Positions 1 through 11,354 of a stretch of DNA of 64,000 nucleotides are shown here, one piece after another. Location: NCBI GenBank assembly GCA_033296725.1, contig MU857601.1, forward strand, positions 62,001 through 126,000, given 5' to 3'. How positions within the stretch are numbered: position 1 is the first letter of the stretch; each line of letters begins with the position of its first letter. The notes below the pieces were generated by a model. The model was not told the DNA's origin, made no database searches, and worked only from the letters and a program-made list of their open reading frames with translations. The translations under genes and the position numbers were made by a program. The stretch is from Corynascus novoguineensis. Its lineage: Eukaryota; Ascomycota; Sordariomycetes; Sordariales; Chaetomiaceae.

Positions 1-1465
1 GCGGCCAGTCAGACGTGCTCCGTCCCTCGAACTTCTTGAGAACGGCGACGATGGCCGCCAGGCACACGACGCCGAGCAGGCAACATGATATCTCGGCCAA
101 CCATCGCTTACAGTACCGCAGGAAGGCGGTACAGCCGCTTCTTCCCCTTCCTTTTTCACCTTCCCTTCCACCTCCATTTCCACCTCCACTTGGCCACCAC
201 CAACGCTGTTGCTGGCGACGGAGCCCACTACATCCCTCCGCGTGCCCATTGGCGTTCCCGTTGGCGTTCCCATGCTGTTTTCGCCGGCGCTGTTTGCGCT
301 GTCGATCCCATGAGCGCCTTGCCTCAAATCGGTTCAGTTCTGGCGGAATCGGGGGGAAGGTGTCGGTGTGTGGGATGCGGACCTCGATGCGGGATTCATC
401 TTTAGGTTCTTGGGCAGTTCCGTTGGTCATCACCTCCGACCCTGCCCCCGCTGCTGCTGCTGGCAGGCTCAGGAAGGTGATGTCTTCGTAGTGCATGAAT
501 GGGCCAGAGCCGGTATCGAGTCGGCCGGTGGCGGTGTGCTGGGGTTGGGCGGTACCCTGAAGGTTGGTACGAGCTGTCTGTTGCTGCTGCTGTTGCTGCT
601 GCCAGGGTGCCGGCGCCGATATACCTGAAGTTATCCCGTTGCCGACAACGGCAGTGTGAGCCGGGGCTGGGACTGGCACCGGCAGGGGGGCAGCAACGGG
701 CAAGGGGTTGGCAGGAGCGGCAGTAGCCTGGTTCGGCACCGGCCCGTGGAATGTCGGCACCTGCCGCCGAGCGGATTCAGCCTCTCTCGCGCGCGCATCG
801 TTGAGTTCCTGCAGTTCGCGGCTGCCGCGCCAGTGAGGTGGTACCGGGTAGGGGATGTCGCTCTCATCTTCGGGGTATGTCTGCCACATCGGCGGCTGCG
901 CCGCATGGGTGTTACCGGACCCGGCTGTTGTCGTAGCCTGTGACTGTGGTAGTTGTGTCCATTCCCCGTGCCACAACCCCGCCTGCCCGCCATCCAAGCC
1001 GCTCCCGGTCACACTCCCGCTCCTATGCAATTGCGGCTCCGGCCTCCTGTAGCGGCTCTGCGGCGGCGGAGATGGCGATAAACTTGCAGGTGGTCCTCCT
1101 CCTCCTTGCCCTCCTCCGCTGCCGTTAGCCTCCTCGTCTTGATCGGCTTCTTCGTGAATCGAGCTGGCGGGTGACACTGTGAAAACCTCCCCACTGCTGA
1201 TGGTCCCCATGCGCTGCGGCGTCCGGGTCTGGGTGCTGCTGGTGCTGGGAGCTGGCCGGAGGGCGTAAGCGAGCTCTGAAGGTGAGACTTGGGCCGGGTT
1301 CACAACGGCGGCTGTGGGAGCCATCCCGACAGGTCGTCTCCTTGCAGGGATGGTAATCAGCTGCGGGGTGTGCAGGGAGCGATTGTTGTAGCCAGCTCGA
1401 TAGCCGCCATTGCTGTTGTTGCTGGAGTAATAGTAGTACTGGTCACCGGGGCCAGGACCGGACAT
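1..1465 (-). CDS. DUF3176-family membrane protein, N-terminal part (3' end outside window)
   Basis: An open frame runs from an ATG at 1465 to the left edge (about 488 codons) without a stop. The frame just upstream is closed by a stop at 1586-1588, and no other in-frame ATG lies between, so 1465 is the likely start unless an upstream exon exists. The first 400 residues are low complexity: a Tyr/Ser/Asn-rich start (MSGPGPGDQYYYY), Pro/Gly stretches and a Gln run encoded near 580-605. The last 35 visible residues hold a Trp-Leu-Ala-Glu-Ile motif, one hydrophobic segment, then a Lys-Phe-Glu-Gly...Asp-Trp-Pro motif. This matches how DUF3176 proteins begin their membrane domain; the family name is from memory. 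Function of the family is unknown. A different multi-pass protein is possible. Confidence 0.6.
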   Translation of the reverse strand, partial: MSGPGPGDQYYYYSSNNSNGGYRAGYNNRSLHTPQLITIPARRRPVGMAPTAAVVNPAQVSPSELAYALRPAPSTSSTQTRTPQRMGTISSGEVFTVSPASSIHEEADQDEEANGSGGGQGGGGPPASLSPSPPPQSRYRRPEPQLHRSGSVTGSGLDGGQAGLWHGEWTQLPQSQATTTAGSGNTHAAQPPMWQTYPEDESDIPYPVPPHWRGSRELQELNDARAREAESARRQVPTFHGPVPNQATAAPANPLPVAAPLPVPVPAPAHTAVVGNGITSGISAPAPWQQQQQQQQTARTNLQGTAQPQHTATGRLDTGSGPFMHYEDITFLSLPAAAAGAGSEVMTNGTAQEPKDESRIEVRIPHTDTFPPIPPELNRFEARRSWDRQRKQRRRKQHGNANGNANGHAEGCSGLRRQQQRWWWPSGGGNGGGREGEKGRGRSGCTAFLRYCKRWLAEISCCLLGVVCLAAIVAVLKKFEGRSTSDWP

Positions 1466-3287
1466 TTCGAATGGCGGGTATCGAGTCGTGGAGGATACAC
1501 ATTCCCGCTGCTGCAGTCCGACTGGACGAGACAAAAAGAGCACGGCGATGCAGTCACGGCTTGGACGCGACGTCGGCTCCAGGCCTCATTTGCCTCACTA
1601 GAGTGGAGCAAGAGCAAAAGCGAGGAGCAGGGGACAGACACGAAGAAGAGAACCCCAATCGTGAGCATGAACGCTTGAGCGCGATCCCCGTCGTGGTGGG
1701 GGGAGCGGGAGTGGTGGATAAAAACGCGCCAGAGCAAAAATGAGGTAAGCTAACGACGAGAATCCCAGTAAGCAAGCGGCTTGGAAGTTCCGGCAAGACT
1801 GCCTTTTTCGAACCGGTTGCTCTGGTCTGACGGGGCTCGTCCCGGTTATTTCTGGGCTGTTGGAGGTTTACATTTCATTTCAATTGCAGACCCAACTGCA
1901 GCAGACGGCAAGAGAAGTCGAATGTAGCCTCCTGCCGTTTTGGGCAGACAAGAGATGCAGCCCACACTTCTGGAAATATTGCCGGTCAGTTTAATCAGTG
2001 ATTAGCTCGCTCACTGCATACCTTTAGAGACATCCCAATTGATCCATCACTATTCATGCCAGGTTGTCCCGCGCATTATTTCTTCGCTATACACTTCGAA
2101 GAATGGTCAGGTATACAAGTACGCTACATCCATAGTTTGAGATGTCGGAGTGGTTCACATTGAGCCCTTCTGCGGCCACAGAGAAAAGTGTAACTTCAGA
2201 GCACATGGCGTTGGTGGCGTCCAAGGGACTGGAAGTCGCTGCAGAGATCGGAAACGGCCAAATGGCGGCGCAGCAAATTGCTGTTGCCTGCCGAAAGCGC
2301 TGCGACACTCCGAAAAGGTGTGCGGGAGAGTTGCAACCATGAACCAGGTCGGAACATGACGCGGGGGCGGGGTCGAGCCGATCTTTAAACTGCAGCGGGC
2401 GAGGTTCGAGGATGGCTTCTCGTCATTGGCGCGTGCAGCGCGGAACCGTTGTTCTCGTGCGACAGCGTATGTCCGTACCGAGTAATCTGTCGCTACACAG
2501 CAGTATATGGTTCATACCCTATCCGGTGGAGGTTCAGCTTGGTTGTGCTCGCTTTCGCGAACCCCCTGCCCGTCCTCGTCTGGCCCTCTCGTGCGGGGTC
2601 GATGAGAGAAGATGTGCGAAACACCAGGGAGGCTGCATTTCAGCCCTGGTCTCGACTTCGTCGCATCTTGGAGACTTCGTCCCTGCGAGGAAAAGCCACT
2701 GGCGGAAGACCTTGAGCACACTTACATCAATAGCGTCTTGGACGAGCTATATATATCTGAGGAGGGGCGCTAGGGGCCACCTTTTGTAATTCTTACCAAC
2801 GTTTCCGAATGTGCGGATTCGTTGCGCGTGTCAGAAGGGGAGAGATATCAACTCCGCTCCGAGCCTTGTAACCAGGTCCGTGTTTAGTATTTTTAGAAAA
2901 CCTTGTGGGTCAGGGCGCAATTCAGATTCGAGTTCTGGCGCCCGGGGGGGGGGGGGGGGCTTCATCATCAGAAAACTTGAACCCAGAAGCAGCTCTTGCT
3001 ATCACTACTCGTGTCCTCGCCAAACATGGTAACCTTTTCAAGTTTGATGCTTAGTCCCCGATTGAGATAGCACCTTCCGCCATCTTCAAGCACAATAACA
3101 AAAGAAAGGAGAACTGAAGAGCTCGAACCCCGTTTTCTGCTCCTGAACTCCGTTAAACAGTACATTGGGTAAGCCATTCCCGGGCAAAGAGACCAACCAC
3201 CGAAACTCCAAGAGCCAGCACCAATGTGACAATGCAGCAATGCCATTTGTACAATGCAGCAATGGAAAGTAAATAAGGAAACTGCCC
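1466..3287. other. Intergenic spacer, DUF3176 gene promoter side and 3' side of the zinc transporter
   Basis: No ORF here has a recognisable domain or splice context; all are short and overlap in several frames. Visible elements are a TATATATA word near 2747-2756, not placed in front of any gene I call, and a run of 16 G at 2944-2959. Confidence 0.5.
2944..2959 (+). repeat. G16 homopolymer
   Basis: Sixteen consecutive G follow CCC. Such a run is prone to replication slippage and sequencing error, so its length is approximate. It lies 330 nt beyond the stop of the zinc transporter gene. Confidence 0.9.
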
Positions 3288-5167
3288 TCAATGATCATGG
3301 CCATGCCCACCATGCTCATGCTCGTGCCCATGCCCCTCGGCCGAGTGGCTGCTCTCGGGCCGCGACGCGCTCGGCGAGCAGCACCCTTGCCCGATGCAAT
3401 CATCCACGCAGTCCAGCAAGCACACGTCACCGGCAACACTCCCGCACTTAGACGATCCCTGTGCGGCTGCGCCCCCAGATGCCGACGCCGATGCCGACGC
3501 CGATGCCGACGCGCCGTCCAGGCGCATTGCGACGTCGTCGTTGTCGGTCCCTCCTCCCCGGGCGTTGTGGGAGTGCGCGGGGTCGAGGCAGAATTCAGGC
3601 TGGATGGTGGCGCTGTGGATGCCGTAGGCGTGTAGGCACTTGCGTGCCATCATGGACAACTCCATGTATTTCTCCCCGCCCGCCTCCGAGATGGGGAAGG
3701 CTACCTGGATGTGCATCGAGGCAACGATCTTGGTGTCCGACAACTGCCAGATGTGCACGTGGTGGCAGCTGATGACACCGGGTAGCGCCTGGATGTCCTC
3801 GCGCACTTCGTTGAGGTCGATGTGCTCCGGAGTCGCCTGGAGGAGGATCTTGGACGCCGCCACCGTAAGCGGGATGCACGACCGCAGAATGATGAGCGTG
3901 ATGAAGAGGGAAACAATCGGGTCGGCGTAGTAGCGGCCCGGCCAATCGGTCAACCAGATGATGAGCGCCGTGACGATGACCCCGACGTTGCCCAGCGCGT
4001 CGCCCAGTACGTGTAGGACCATGGCGTTCATGCCCAGATCGTCGTGGTTGTGGCCGTGGCTCTTGCTTGGCTCCCTCGGCTTGTTGTGGTTATGCGAGTG
4101 GTGGATGCCTGACCCCCGCCGGGCGCGTTTCGACGGTGATTTCGAGCCGTGACTGGGTTCCAATGGGTGCCTCCTACTATCTTTCAGAAGGGGGGTGTCT
4201 TCGCGTGGATCCGTCTCGTCTACCACGGCGATCTCGTCCCCAGCGTTGCTGTCACTGCTCGACCCGTCGTCTGCCTGGGTGCGGCTGGCGGCAATGATCT
4301 CCTGCCGGAAGCTGGCTGGATATATGCCTCTGTCACCGATGCCTGCAATACAACTCTGGCAGGTGTTCTCTTGTGACCTCCGTGCCCTCCGGCCGGGAGC
4401 GGCTCCCTCCACATCGTCGTCACCATATCCATATCTGCTGCGCTTCGCCGACCCTTCCGACATGGACGCTCTGTACCTCGCAACCGCAGTCTCGGGAAAG
4501 AGGTCGGGCTCGCGCCCGTCGTCTGCAGCTTCGTGACTCCCCCGTTGGCCAGCACGTCCTTCCTCGGCGGCGCGAGCATCGCCATGCTCATGGATATGCC
4601 CTTCTCCACCGTGTCCGTGTTCGCCCGGCCCATGCGAATGCCCATGCCCTCCCAGAATGACGAAGCCAGCGAGGTTTGACGCGAGCCCCAGACAGCCGAC
4701 AATTAAGATGAGTTGCGGATTGCTGATCTCGGGCGGGTCAATGAATCGCGTGAGCGCTTCGAGGATGATCGAGACGCAAAGGGCGATAAGGAAGACGGCG
4801 TTGAAAAAGGCGCCCAGGATCTCGGCACGGAGCCACTTGGAGCGTCAGAGTCAGCGGACATGTTCGGCCCCATTCAACCCGCGAATCCGCTCAAACACTC
4901 ACTCCGTAAGAAAACTTGTCTGTTGTAGCCTTCCTTGCCACCGAGACCGCCCACAAACCGACGAGCAGCGAGATGATATCATTGAGCTACCGGGAAGGTT
5001 AGTTGGGAAACAACTTCGTTTGGCTCGTAGGTAGTTCTTACCATGTGGAACGCATCCGCCATCAGCGCCAGAGAATGTACGGCAAAGCCGACGCCCAGCT
5101 CGAGGAGGAAGAAAAGGGTGTCGAGCGCGAGCATCACCTTGATGCGCGTCGACTTGGACCACCCCAT
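3288..5167 (-). CDS. Cation diffusion facilitator zinc transporter (ZRC1/COT1 type)
   Basis: Exons 5167-5042, 4986-4903 and 4835-3288 join in phase to give 585 residues. The protein should move Zn2+ (perhaps Co2+) out of the cytosol into the vacuole or another organelle in exchange for protons. TM2 carries the family His-x3-Asp site (H41...D45, formed across the first splice) and TM5 a second one (H345...D349, motif HVLGD). There are three His-rich stretches: residues 133-156, 315-334 and the extreme C-terminus. A Ser-Ala dipeptide run is encoded by a GCCGAC/GCCGAT hexamer repeat at 3480-3511. The long acidic and basic loop between TM4 and TM5 is typical of vacuolar CDFs. ATG 5167 starts the conserved MGWSKSTR block. 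It is divergent from the GST gene, 3 kb away. Confidence 0.9.
3480..3511 (+). repeat. GCCGAY-type hexamer repeat inside the zinc transporter gene
   Basis: About five tandem copies of a 6-bp unit alternate between gccgac and gccgat. On the minus strand they encode a Ser-Ala dipeptide run in the cytosolic tail. Confidence 0.8.
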
Positions 5168-7244
5168 GCCGGGCGGACTGGACGTGATTCCTGACTGCGC
5201 CTGCTCTAGAAAATGAGGTTTTTGTAGAGCGAGACAGGTGACGCAGGGGGAACTATTGGCGGCAACGCGTTGGTTTTGAGTGGCAGGCTGTGTCTTGTTT
5301 GCGGCACGGTTTGCGTCGTTGGGTCTCGGCGATCCAAGGACCACAGTCGCCCCCCTTTCCTTCTTGGCAGATGCGCAGCAGGAGGACTCGAAGCGCAAAC
5401 ACCGCGAGCGAACCGGGATTTTCTTTTGAGGGCCCCGTGTCTCAGATAACGAAAAAGAAGCAGACACACACAAAAAAGTGCCCGCTCAAAGACACGGTCC
5501 TGGACAAAAGTTTTTATCCCGAGTGGCTTGCAAGAAAATCAATAGGGGAATATTTTGCATCCCGGGTGCACTCCTTCTTGGGCCCCGCCCCCGGTAATTG
5601 GTGGTTATGGGGCGATTGCGCAACCGAGAACGGCAATCTCAAGTTCCGGTGACATCAGCTCAGAGCGCCTCGTTCTCATCAGTTGGCACGAGTGGCTAAA
5701 GCGGCCCCGCATCGTCCGATGCTCTCAGTTTTGTCCACCTCGGTGCTTGCCACGCATTGTTAAGGGTCTAATAGACTCCACATCTCTCTTGATCAACGGC
5801 GTCAGATATCAATAATCGTTAACGTTATAGTTAGATTAGTTATTGACGCTTTCAGAAAATTGTCTACAAATTAGGTGAGAGGAATGGAGCGGATCATGGA
5901 GTTGGTGCGCTGTATTCACTCGGACCAGCGTAGTATGAAAAGCAACGAGTTACTCCGAAACATTGAATGTTACAAGCTGGTGTATTGACGAAAATGTTGT
6001 CACCTGATAGGTCAGCACTCGCGTTTCTCTTCAACTCGCGCTATTACAATTGATGACAACTAGCAAATAAATGAAGAAGAAAAGAAAGGAAATCTGTTAA
6101 GGTAAGCTACCTTTGCAGAACGGATCCCAAGGGGAACCGCTAATCGTTTCGATGTCGCCACAGAATCGGGGTCAAGGCTGTGCTCTGCATTTATTGGAGT
6201 TAGGATAACTGCCATGGCAAAGAATCAGCCTTGCTATAGAACGTAGGATGGATTGTCGTCTGAGCATGTGAGGTCCGTGGGCCGCAATTATGTTGCGAGC
6301 TACGGCGAACTGGTTTGAAACCAGTCTCGACGATGTAGCTACCAGGGTACCTTTGGATTCGGAACCCACAAGACGGTTTACAAAGATGTTCGGAACCTTT
6401 GGGCTTACCACCTTCATGCCGATGTTCGATATTTACATGCGTGCGGACTGCCAGCGTGTCAGCCCACATCACATTACTAGTATGAGGTAATCATCCACTA
6501 GGAATGAGCATGGTGGTCGGCATCGTCTAGTGAATGATACTGATAACCTCCACGTAGTTAGGCCATCTAGCCATTTACTGGCCCAAGAAAGGTTTACTCT
6601 ACCTAACTTTTATTGTTTTGCTTTTACCAATTGATTTTTACCGTCATTACTCTCATTCATCTTTCCCGAGTGCGTTGTTGTAAGGTGGTGTTCTGAGATG
6701 ATACCGCAATCAACGCGAATGGTAACACCCAAACAGACGAACTTGCCCTTGAATTAATTCAAAACATGTCACTTCTTTTGCCGAGCTAGTCTGGTACTCT
6801 ACGGACGTATCAACAATATAAGCACCAATGAACTTACACTGACCGATATTAGGTAGTTAATGCTTCAAGCAACCGGGATAACAGATCACCGGTCCACCCA
6901 AGGAGACTACCTACAATGTAAGATGGATGTCTTGCGTCATGGTTTGCTCGTTGGTATACCAATCCGAAGGTTAACTAAATCAAACACCCTAGGCTTGTGA
7001 AACAATCACAATATAGACAGGTAGCTAGGTCTTCCGCTTCTCGAATATGCGACCTAGTTAGTTGCCTTGGATAGTGATCAATGCCGATTTTAGGTAACTA
7101 AATTACCTGGATAGGTCTGAAGTTCGGGTACTCAAATGTCGCAAGATGCCTTTGTTTTCACAACCTAATCTTTTTCCGAGTCCGATCCGAGCAGATTACC
7201 AAAGTTCGGTAAGTACCTGCTCGCCCGTTTAAGATTGAGGAGGG

Positions 7245-7264
7245 AAAAAAAAAAAAAAAAAAAA
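7245..7264 (+). repeat. A20 homopolymer
   Basis: Twenty consecutive A sit in a non-coding spacer. The run could be a simple repeat or the tail of an old retroposed sequence. Nothing recognisable lies on its 5' side. Confidence 0.85.
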
Positions 7265-8209
7265 CTCTCTGGTGACAATCAATGCAATCTTTCACCGTCC
7301 TGCGCTACTACCTTCAACGGTAGCGGACTGTTCACCAAAACGGGAAACGAGAGTGGAGGTTAGAGCTCTGGTCACTAAACTGTGGAGAAATAGAGAGATT
7401 CCTGATCATGACTGCTAGAAGATTCATGTCCCTACGTACTCGTAATCTGAAGCACACATCAACCGAAACTGCGTCAGTACCAGCTCTTTCACTCTTGCTC
7501 TGCCTCAGCTTCCTTCCGGGATCTCTCTACTTTCGAGCATAGTTATAAGTTTTGTAATCCGTACTATGAGAGTCAGACTAAGACTCAGTTTAACGGTGTG
7601 GTACAGGTGGCATTTGATCTTGTTTTATCATATTCCGATTGCGGCAAGCACCATGCGGAGAAAGAGACATATGCTGAAAGAGGCATGCGACTTGTTACAA
7701 TGTGCTCGGGCTGTAGCTCCCTTTGTAACCTTGATTACCCAAACGGGCTCCTGGATTTGTCAGCCAGCATCCCAAACTGGAGGGCGATTTGGCCGCGAGC
7801 GGGTCCCTCCTGTTAACTCCACTCCTCATCTCATCGCCAGGCAGTCGGTGTAGAACAAATGCTGCGTCATATGGAAGATCAGGGACAGATTCTGATGATT
7901 TCTAAGCAGTTATAAATATGGAGTGTCCGGAGAGTTTCGCCTGGCGTGGTACAATGGCACTGCGTGCACTGGAGAGAGCGCCTGGGCTTCAGCATTGCGA
8001 TGGAAGGCACTTCGACGAGTAGTACTTGCCCCTCAGCTAGTACTAACATAAAAGGATGAGGTAGTCCCTGTTTTTCGAGTCTTGATTCTTTTCCTCATGA
8101 GCAAACTATTCGATTGCAGACGTGACCCACCTCAATTGACGACTGCGAACTGGTGACAACAGAAACAGGATCCTCAACTCCATCAGTTCACAGCCGCAAC
8201 AAGGGATAC

Positions 8210-8223
8210 ACTACCTAGGTAGT
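8210..8223. repeat. 14-bp perfect palindrome ending 5 nt before the GST start codon
   Basis: ACTACCTAGGTAGT reads the same on both strands. It lies in what must be the 5' leader or core promoter of the GST gene (ATG at 8229). Related CCTAGGT words recur in spacers of this window, so it may be only a common local word. Confidence 0.8.
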
Positions 8224-8228
8224 TCATC

Positions 8229-8915
8229 ATGGCATCTCATAGCGATCTCAAGCCCATCAAGCTGTACGGCAAGGGCGGACCCAACCCACCCAAAGTCGCC
8301 ATCATTCTCGACGAATTGGGCCTGCCTTACGAGATCGATGCTGTTCCCTTCAGCGACGTCAAGAAGCCTGAGTACCTCGCCATCAATCCCAATGGCCGCC
8401 TCCCCTCCATCCGGGATCCCAACGCCAACCTCACGCTGTGGGAGTCTGGTGCCATCGTCGAGTATCTGATAGAGAAGTACGACACCAACCACAAGCTCAG
8501 CTTCCCGGCGGGCTCCAACGAGGCGTACCTGGCCAAGCAGTGGCTGTTCTTTCAGACCACAGGCCAGGGACCGTACTATGGCCAGGCGGTGTGGTTCACC
8601 AGATTTCACCCGGAGAATCTACCGAGCGCCATCGACCGGTACACCAACGAAATCAAGAGGGTCACGGGCGTTGTCGAGGGGCATCTCGCCAGGCAGAAGG
8701 AGGAGCACGGCGCTAAGGAAGGGTTCGACGGCCCGTGGCTGGTCGGGAACAAGCTGTCGTACGCTGACATTGCGTTCTTGCCCTGGCAATTCTTTGCTAA
8801 GAATATCATTGGGAAGACTGGCAAGTACAATGAGGATGAGTTCCCGCTCGTGAAGGAGTGGGTGGGCAAGCTACTGGCACGGGAATCGGCGAAAAAGGCT
8901 TTGATCTCGGAGTGA
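8229..8915 (+). CDS. Glutathione S-transferase, Ure2-like
   Basis: One exon encodes 228 residues, the usual size. The N-terminal thioredoxin-like half has the glutathione-site signatures NPNGRLPSI and WESGAIVEYL; an all-helical C-terminal half follows, with NKLSYADIAFLPW near residues 175-190. It should conjugate glutathione to electrophiles or reduce peroxides in the cytosol. The closest group by eye is the fungal Ure2p/GTT-like class, but it lacks the prion-type Asn-rich head of yeast Ure2, so a nitrogen-regulator role is not implied. Codon use matches neighbouring genes. The start is set by the first ATG of the frame, followed directly by the conserved IKLYGKGGPNPPK block. Confidence 0.9.
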   Translation: MASHSDLKPIKLYGKGGPNPPKVAIILDELGLPYEIDAVPFSDVKKPEYLAINPNGRLPSIRDPNANLTLWESGAIVEYLIEKYDTNHKLSFPAGSNEAYLAKQWLFFQTTGQGPYYGQAVWFTRFHPENLPSAIDRYTNEIKRVTGVVEGHLARQKEEHGAKEGFDGPWLVGNKLSYADIAFLPWQFFAKNIIGKTGKYNEDEFPLVKEWVGKLLARESAKKALISE

Positions 8916-9631
8916 AGGTGAGGACAGGATAGTTGAAGATGGATGAACGGAGAACCTATGTGGTATTCTCCAGGTGAAATGGTGATAATAGGTTTATGCA
9001 TTAACATACCGTGGCCCAGTGCAGGCACGCTCTTACACCTATACAAATAAGCTCTCTGAGTCCCGTTCGGGGAGCCTGAGTTTCATTCCCAACTGAAATC
9101 TGCATGACAGCCGATGGTGAACCTAGAGTTCTTGCTACAGAAGTATGCATTGCGAAGACATGATGAAATATATTTTTCTTGATACGACTTAGGCTGGCAT
9201 TAAGAATTCTGGTGCACGTTAGTTGAGAAAGATATGCCTCGCTCGCTCAGGCTACCTCTTCAGATGGTCATTGATTGGATCTATTTGTTGATTGGTGAAG
9301 AGTACAGTATGTGGAAGGTGGCTTAAGTGGGCCTTCTGTCGCATCCCGCAATCGCCCCAGCGGTCCCCCACACTGAAAGAGATCGCAATCCGACTGGCGC
9401 TTATCGCGATCGGGTCGCCGACTCGTCGCTTGCCGGATGACACAGTTGACACCCCTGTCTTCCACCATCGCATCTGACAACGGGTTCGACGACATACTGA
9501 CCGAATCTCATAAAGCATCAACCTTCTCCAAAGGCAGTCTCAAGGTCTCCAAATACTGATTCACTCAACGGCCTGACATCGTCGGTTCCAATTGCCACTT
9601 TTAACGCTATAAAGAATTATTTATTGCCAAC
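8916..9631. other. Intergenic spacer between GST and F-box genes
   Basis: No convincing coding sequence. It should hold the GST 3' UTR and the F-box gene promoter. The CTATAAAG word at 9607-9614 is too close to the ATG at 9632 to serve as a normal TATA box. Confidence 0.5.
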
Positions 9632-11354
9632 ATGAATTCCCAAGAACCCAACCCGGACCTGGAATCCTTCCGAGAACAATGGAAAGCCGAGGTGAGGGCG
9701 AAGCATGCGGCTTCAGGAGCCGCCCAACAATCGGAAAAACAACAGCTACAGCAACAGTTGCAACAACCAAGGGCGGCTGGACCGTCCCATACTCATGCGA
9801 GACCTGTTACGCAACACCCGCGGAAGCCGCCACAATCCGCACACAGATCCGTGGCTCAAGACGAGGACGATGACTATGTTCAGCCACAGCTGTTTGATGA
9901 GCCTATAACAACCGCGCCGGCATCTTCGCAGACGGCGTATCTCGTGAGTCCCGAGAATGGCGAACCTGTCTCGGCACTGGAGCATTATGAGAAGGCGGTT
10001 GAGAAGGAGGCTGCGGGTAATTTGGGGGATAGTTTGAAACTGTACAGGAAAGCCTTTAGGGTACGTAACGGAATCAGTTCTCAGATCCATGGGAGAAGCG
10101 GGTTGAACTGACTATTTCTAGTTGGACGACCGGGTGGACCAAAAGTACAGAAACAAGCACTTCCCAAAGCTGCCTCCCAAACCTGCGCAGCCAACTCCCG
10201 CAAAGGATGTTTCGACGGCAGTCAGCACAGCGTCCAAGCCTGACCAACCCCAATCGATGAAAGATCTTATCGCTAGCTTCTCCGTCATGTCCATCACACC
10301 GGCCCCACCGGAGGTCGAGGGCATGCCACCACCCCCGTGCCCACTTGCCACTCTACCAGAAGAAATTCTGGTCCATATCCTCCGTGACGTAGCCATCCTC
10401 GATGTCGGAGACTTTGTGCGGCTTGCCCGAGTGTGCAGGCGCCTCGCCTACCTGGTCGCCACCGAGGACCGCATCTGGCGACGCATCTGCCTGGGCAGCG
10501 AGTTCGGTTTCAGCGGCATGCACTACTATTGGCAACAACAAGTCACCTGGAAGCCCCTAACCGAGACCGAACTCGCCAGCGAAGCCGCCCGAATTGAATC
10601 AATTGACGAGGCAGCCGAGTCGGGGGCCGGCTCTGAGACAGCGGTTCAGCTGGCGACTACACCGGTTTTCACTCTCGCCGAGCGCGCGCGACGGCACGCC
10701 GAGGAGAGGGTGGCCAACACGCTCGCCCTCTACCATTCAGTCTACGAGCGCTCGTGGCAGCGCATGTTCCGGCACCGACCGCGCATCCGTTTCAACGGCT
10801 GCTACATCAGTACCGTCAACTACATGCGTTCCGGGCAAGCCAGCTCCAACCAGGTCACCTGGGGCTCGCCCGTGCACATCGTCACCTACTACCGCTACCT
10901 GCGCTTCTTCCGCGATGGCTCTGTCATCAGTCTGCTCACCACGGTCGAACCCGCCGACGTCGTGCACCATCTAACACGCGAGGCCCTCGCCCTACACGCG
11001 GGTGGCGCCAATCCGCACCTGCCGAGCTTCGTGATGCGTCACGCGCTGAGGGGCCGGTGGCGGCTGTCGCAGCCCGGTGGGCTCGCCCTCGCCGACAGCC
11101 CGGACGCGCCGCCGGTCGTTGAGGCCGAGGCTGAGCGCGACGTGACGGTCGAGACCGAAGGTGTGAGCAACTACATCTACCGGCTCGACCTCACGCTGGG
11201 CTCGGCGGGCAAGGGCACAAAGAACAACCGGCTGGGCTGGAGGGGCTTCTACAGCTACAACCAGCTGACTGGGGACTGGGGCGAGTTCACCCTGAGGAAC
11301 AACAAGCCCTTTTTCTTTAGCCGCGTGAGGAGTTACGGCGTCAAGGGGGCGTGA
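9632..11354 (+). CDS. F-box protein of the FBXO9/Hrt3/Pof7 group
   Basis: Exons 9632-10060 and 10122-11354 (intron phase 0, donor GTACGT) give 553 residues. The order is a Gln-rich head, a TPR-like helical pair (ALEHYEKAVEKEAAGNLGDS, spliced to KAFRLDDRVDQ near residue 144), an F-box beginning at PLATLPEEILVHILRDV, then a long C-terminal domain with FNGCYISTVNYMR and TYYRYLRFFRDG. This TPR, F-box and FNG-domain order is that of FBXO9 and yeast Hrt3. It should be the substrate receptor of an SCF (Skp1-cullin) ubiquitin ligase. The substrate cannot be told from sequence. GUP1 lies downstream on the same strand with a separate 0.77-kb spacer. Confidence 0.88.

Larger units (their letters stand above)
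5168..8228. other. 3-kb gene-poor spacer between the zinc transporter and GST genes
   Basis: The stretch is lower in GC than its flanks and has no ORF longer than about 120 codons with coding character. It contains many short TAGGTAG/CTACCTA words, an A20 run at 7245-7264 and a tRNA A-box-like string at 5681-5706 without a matching B box. The proximal parts must hold the two divergent promoters. I see no terminal repeats or transposase remains. Confidence 0.5.

Noticed and set aside
5681..5706. tRNA A-box-like string (TGGCACGAGTGGCTAAAGCGG)
   Set aside because: No B box or matching acceptor stem follows, so a tRNA gene is not supported.
9607..9614. CTATAAAG as a TATA box for the F-box gene
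   Set aside because: It lies only 18 nt before the ATG, too close for a normal transcription start and leader.
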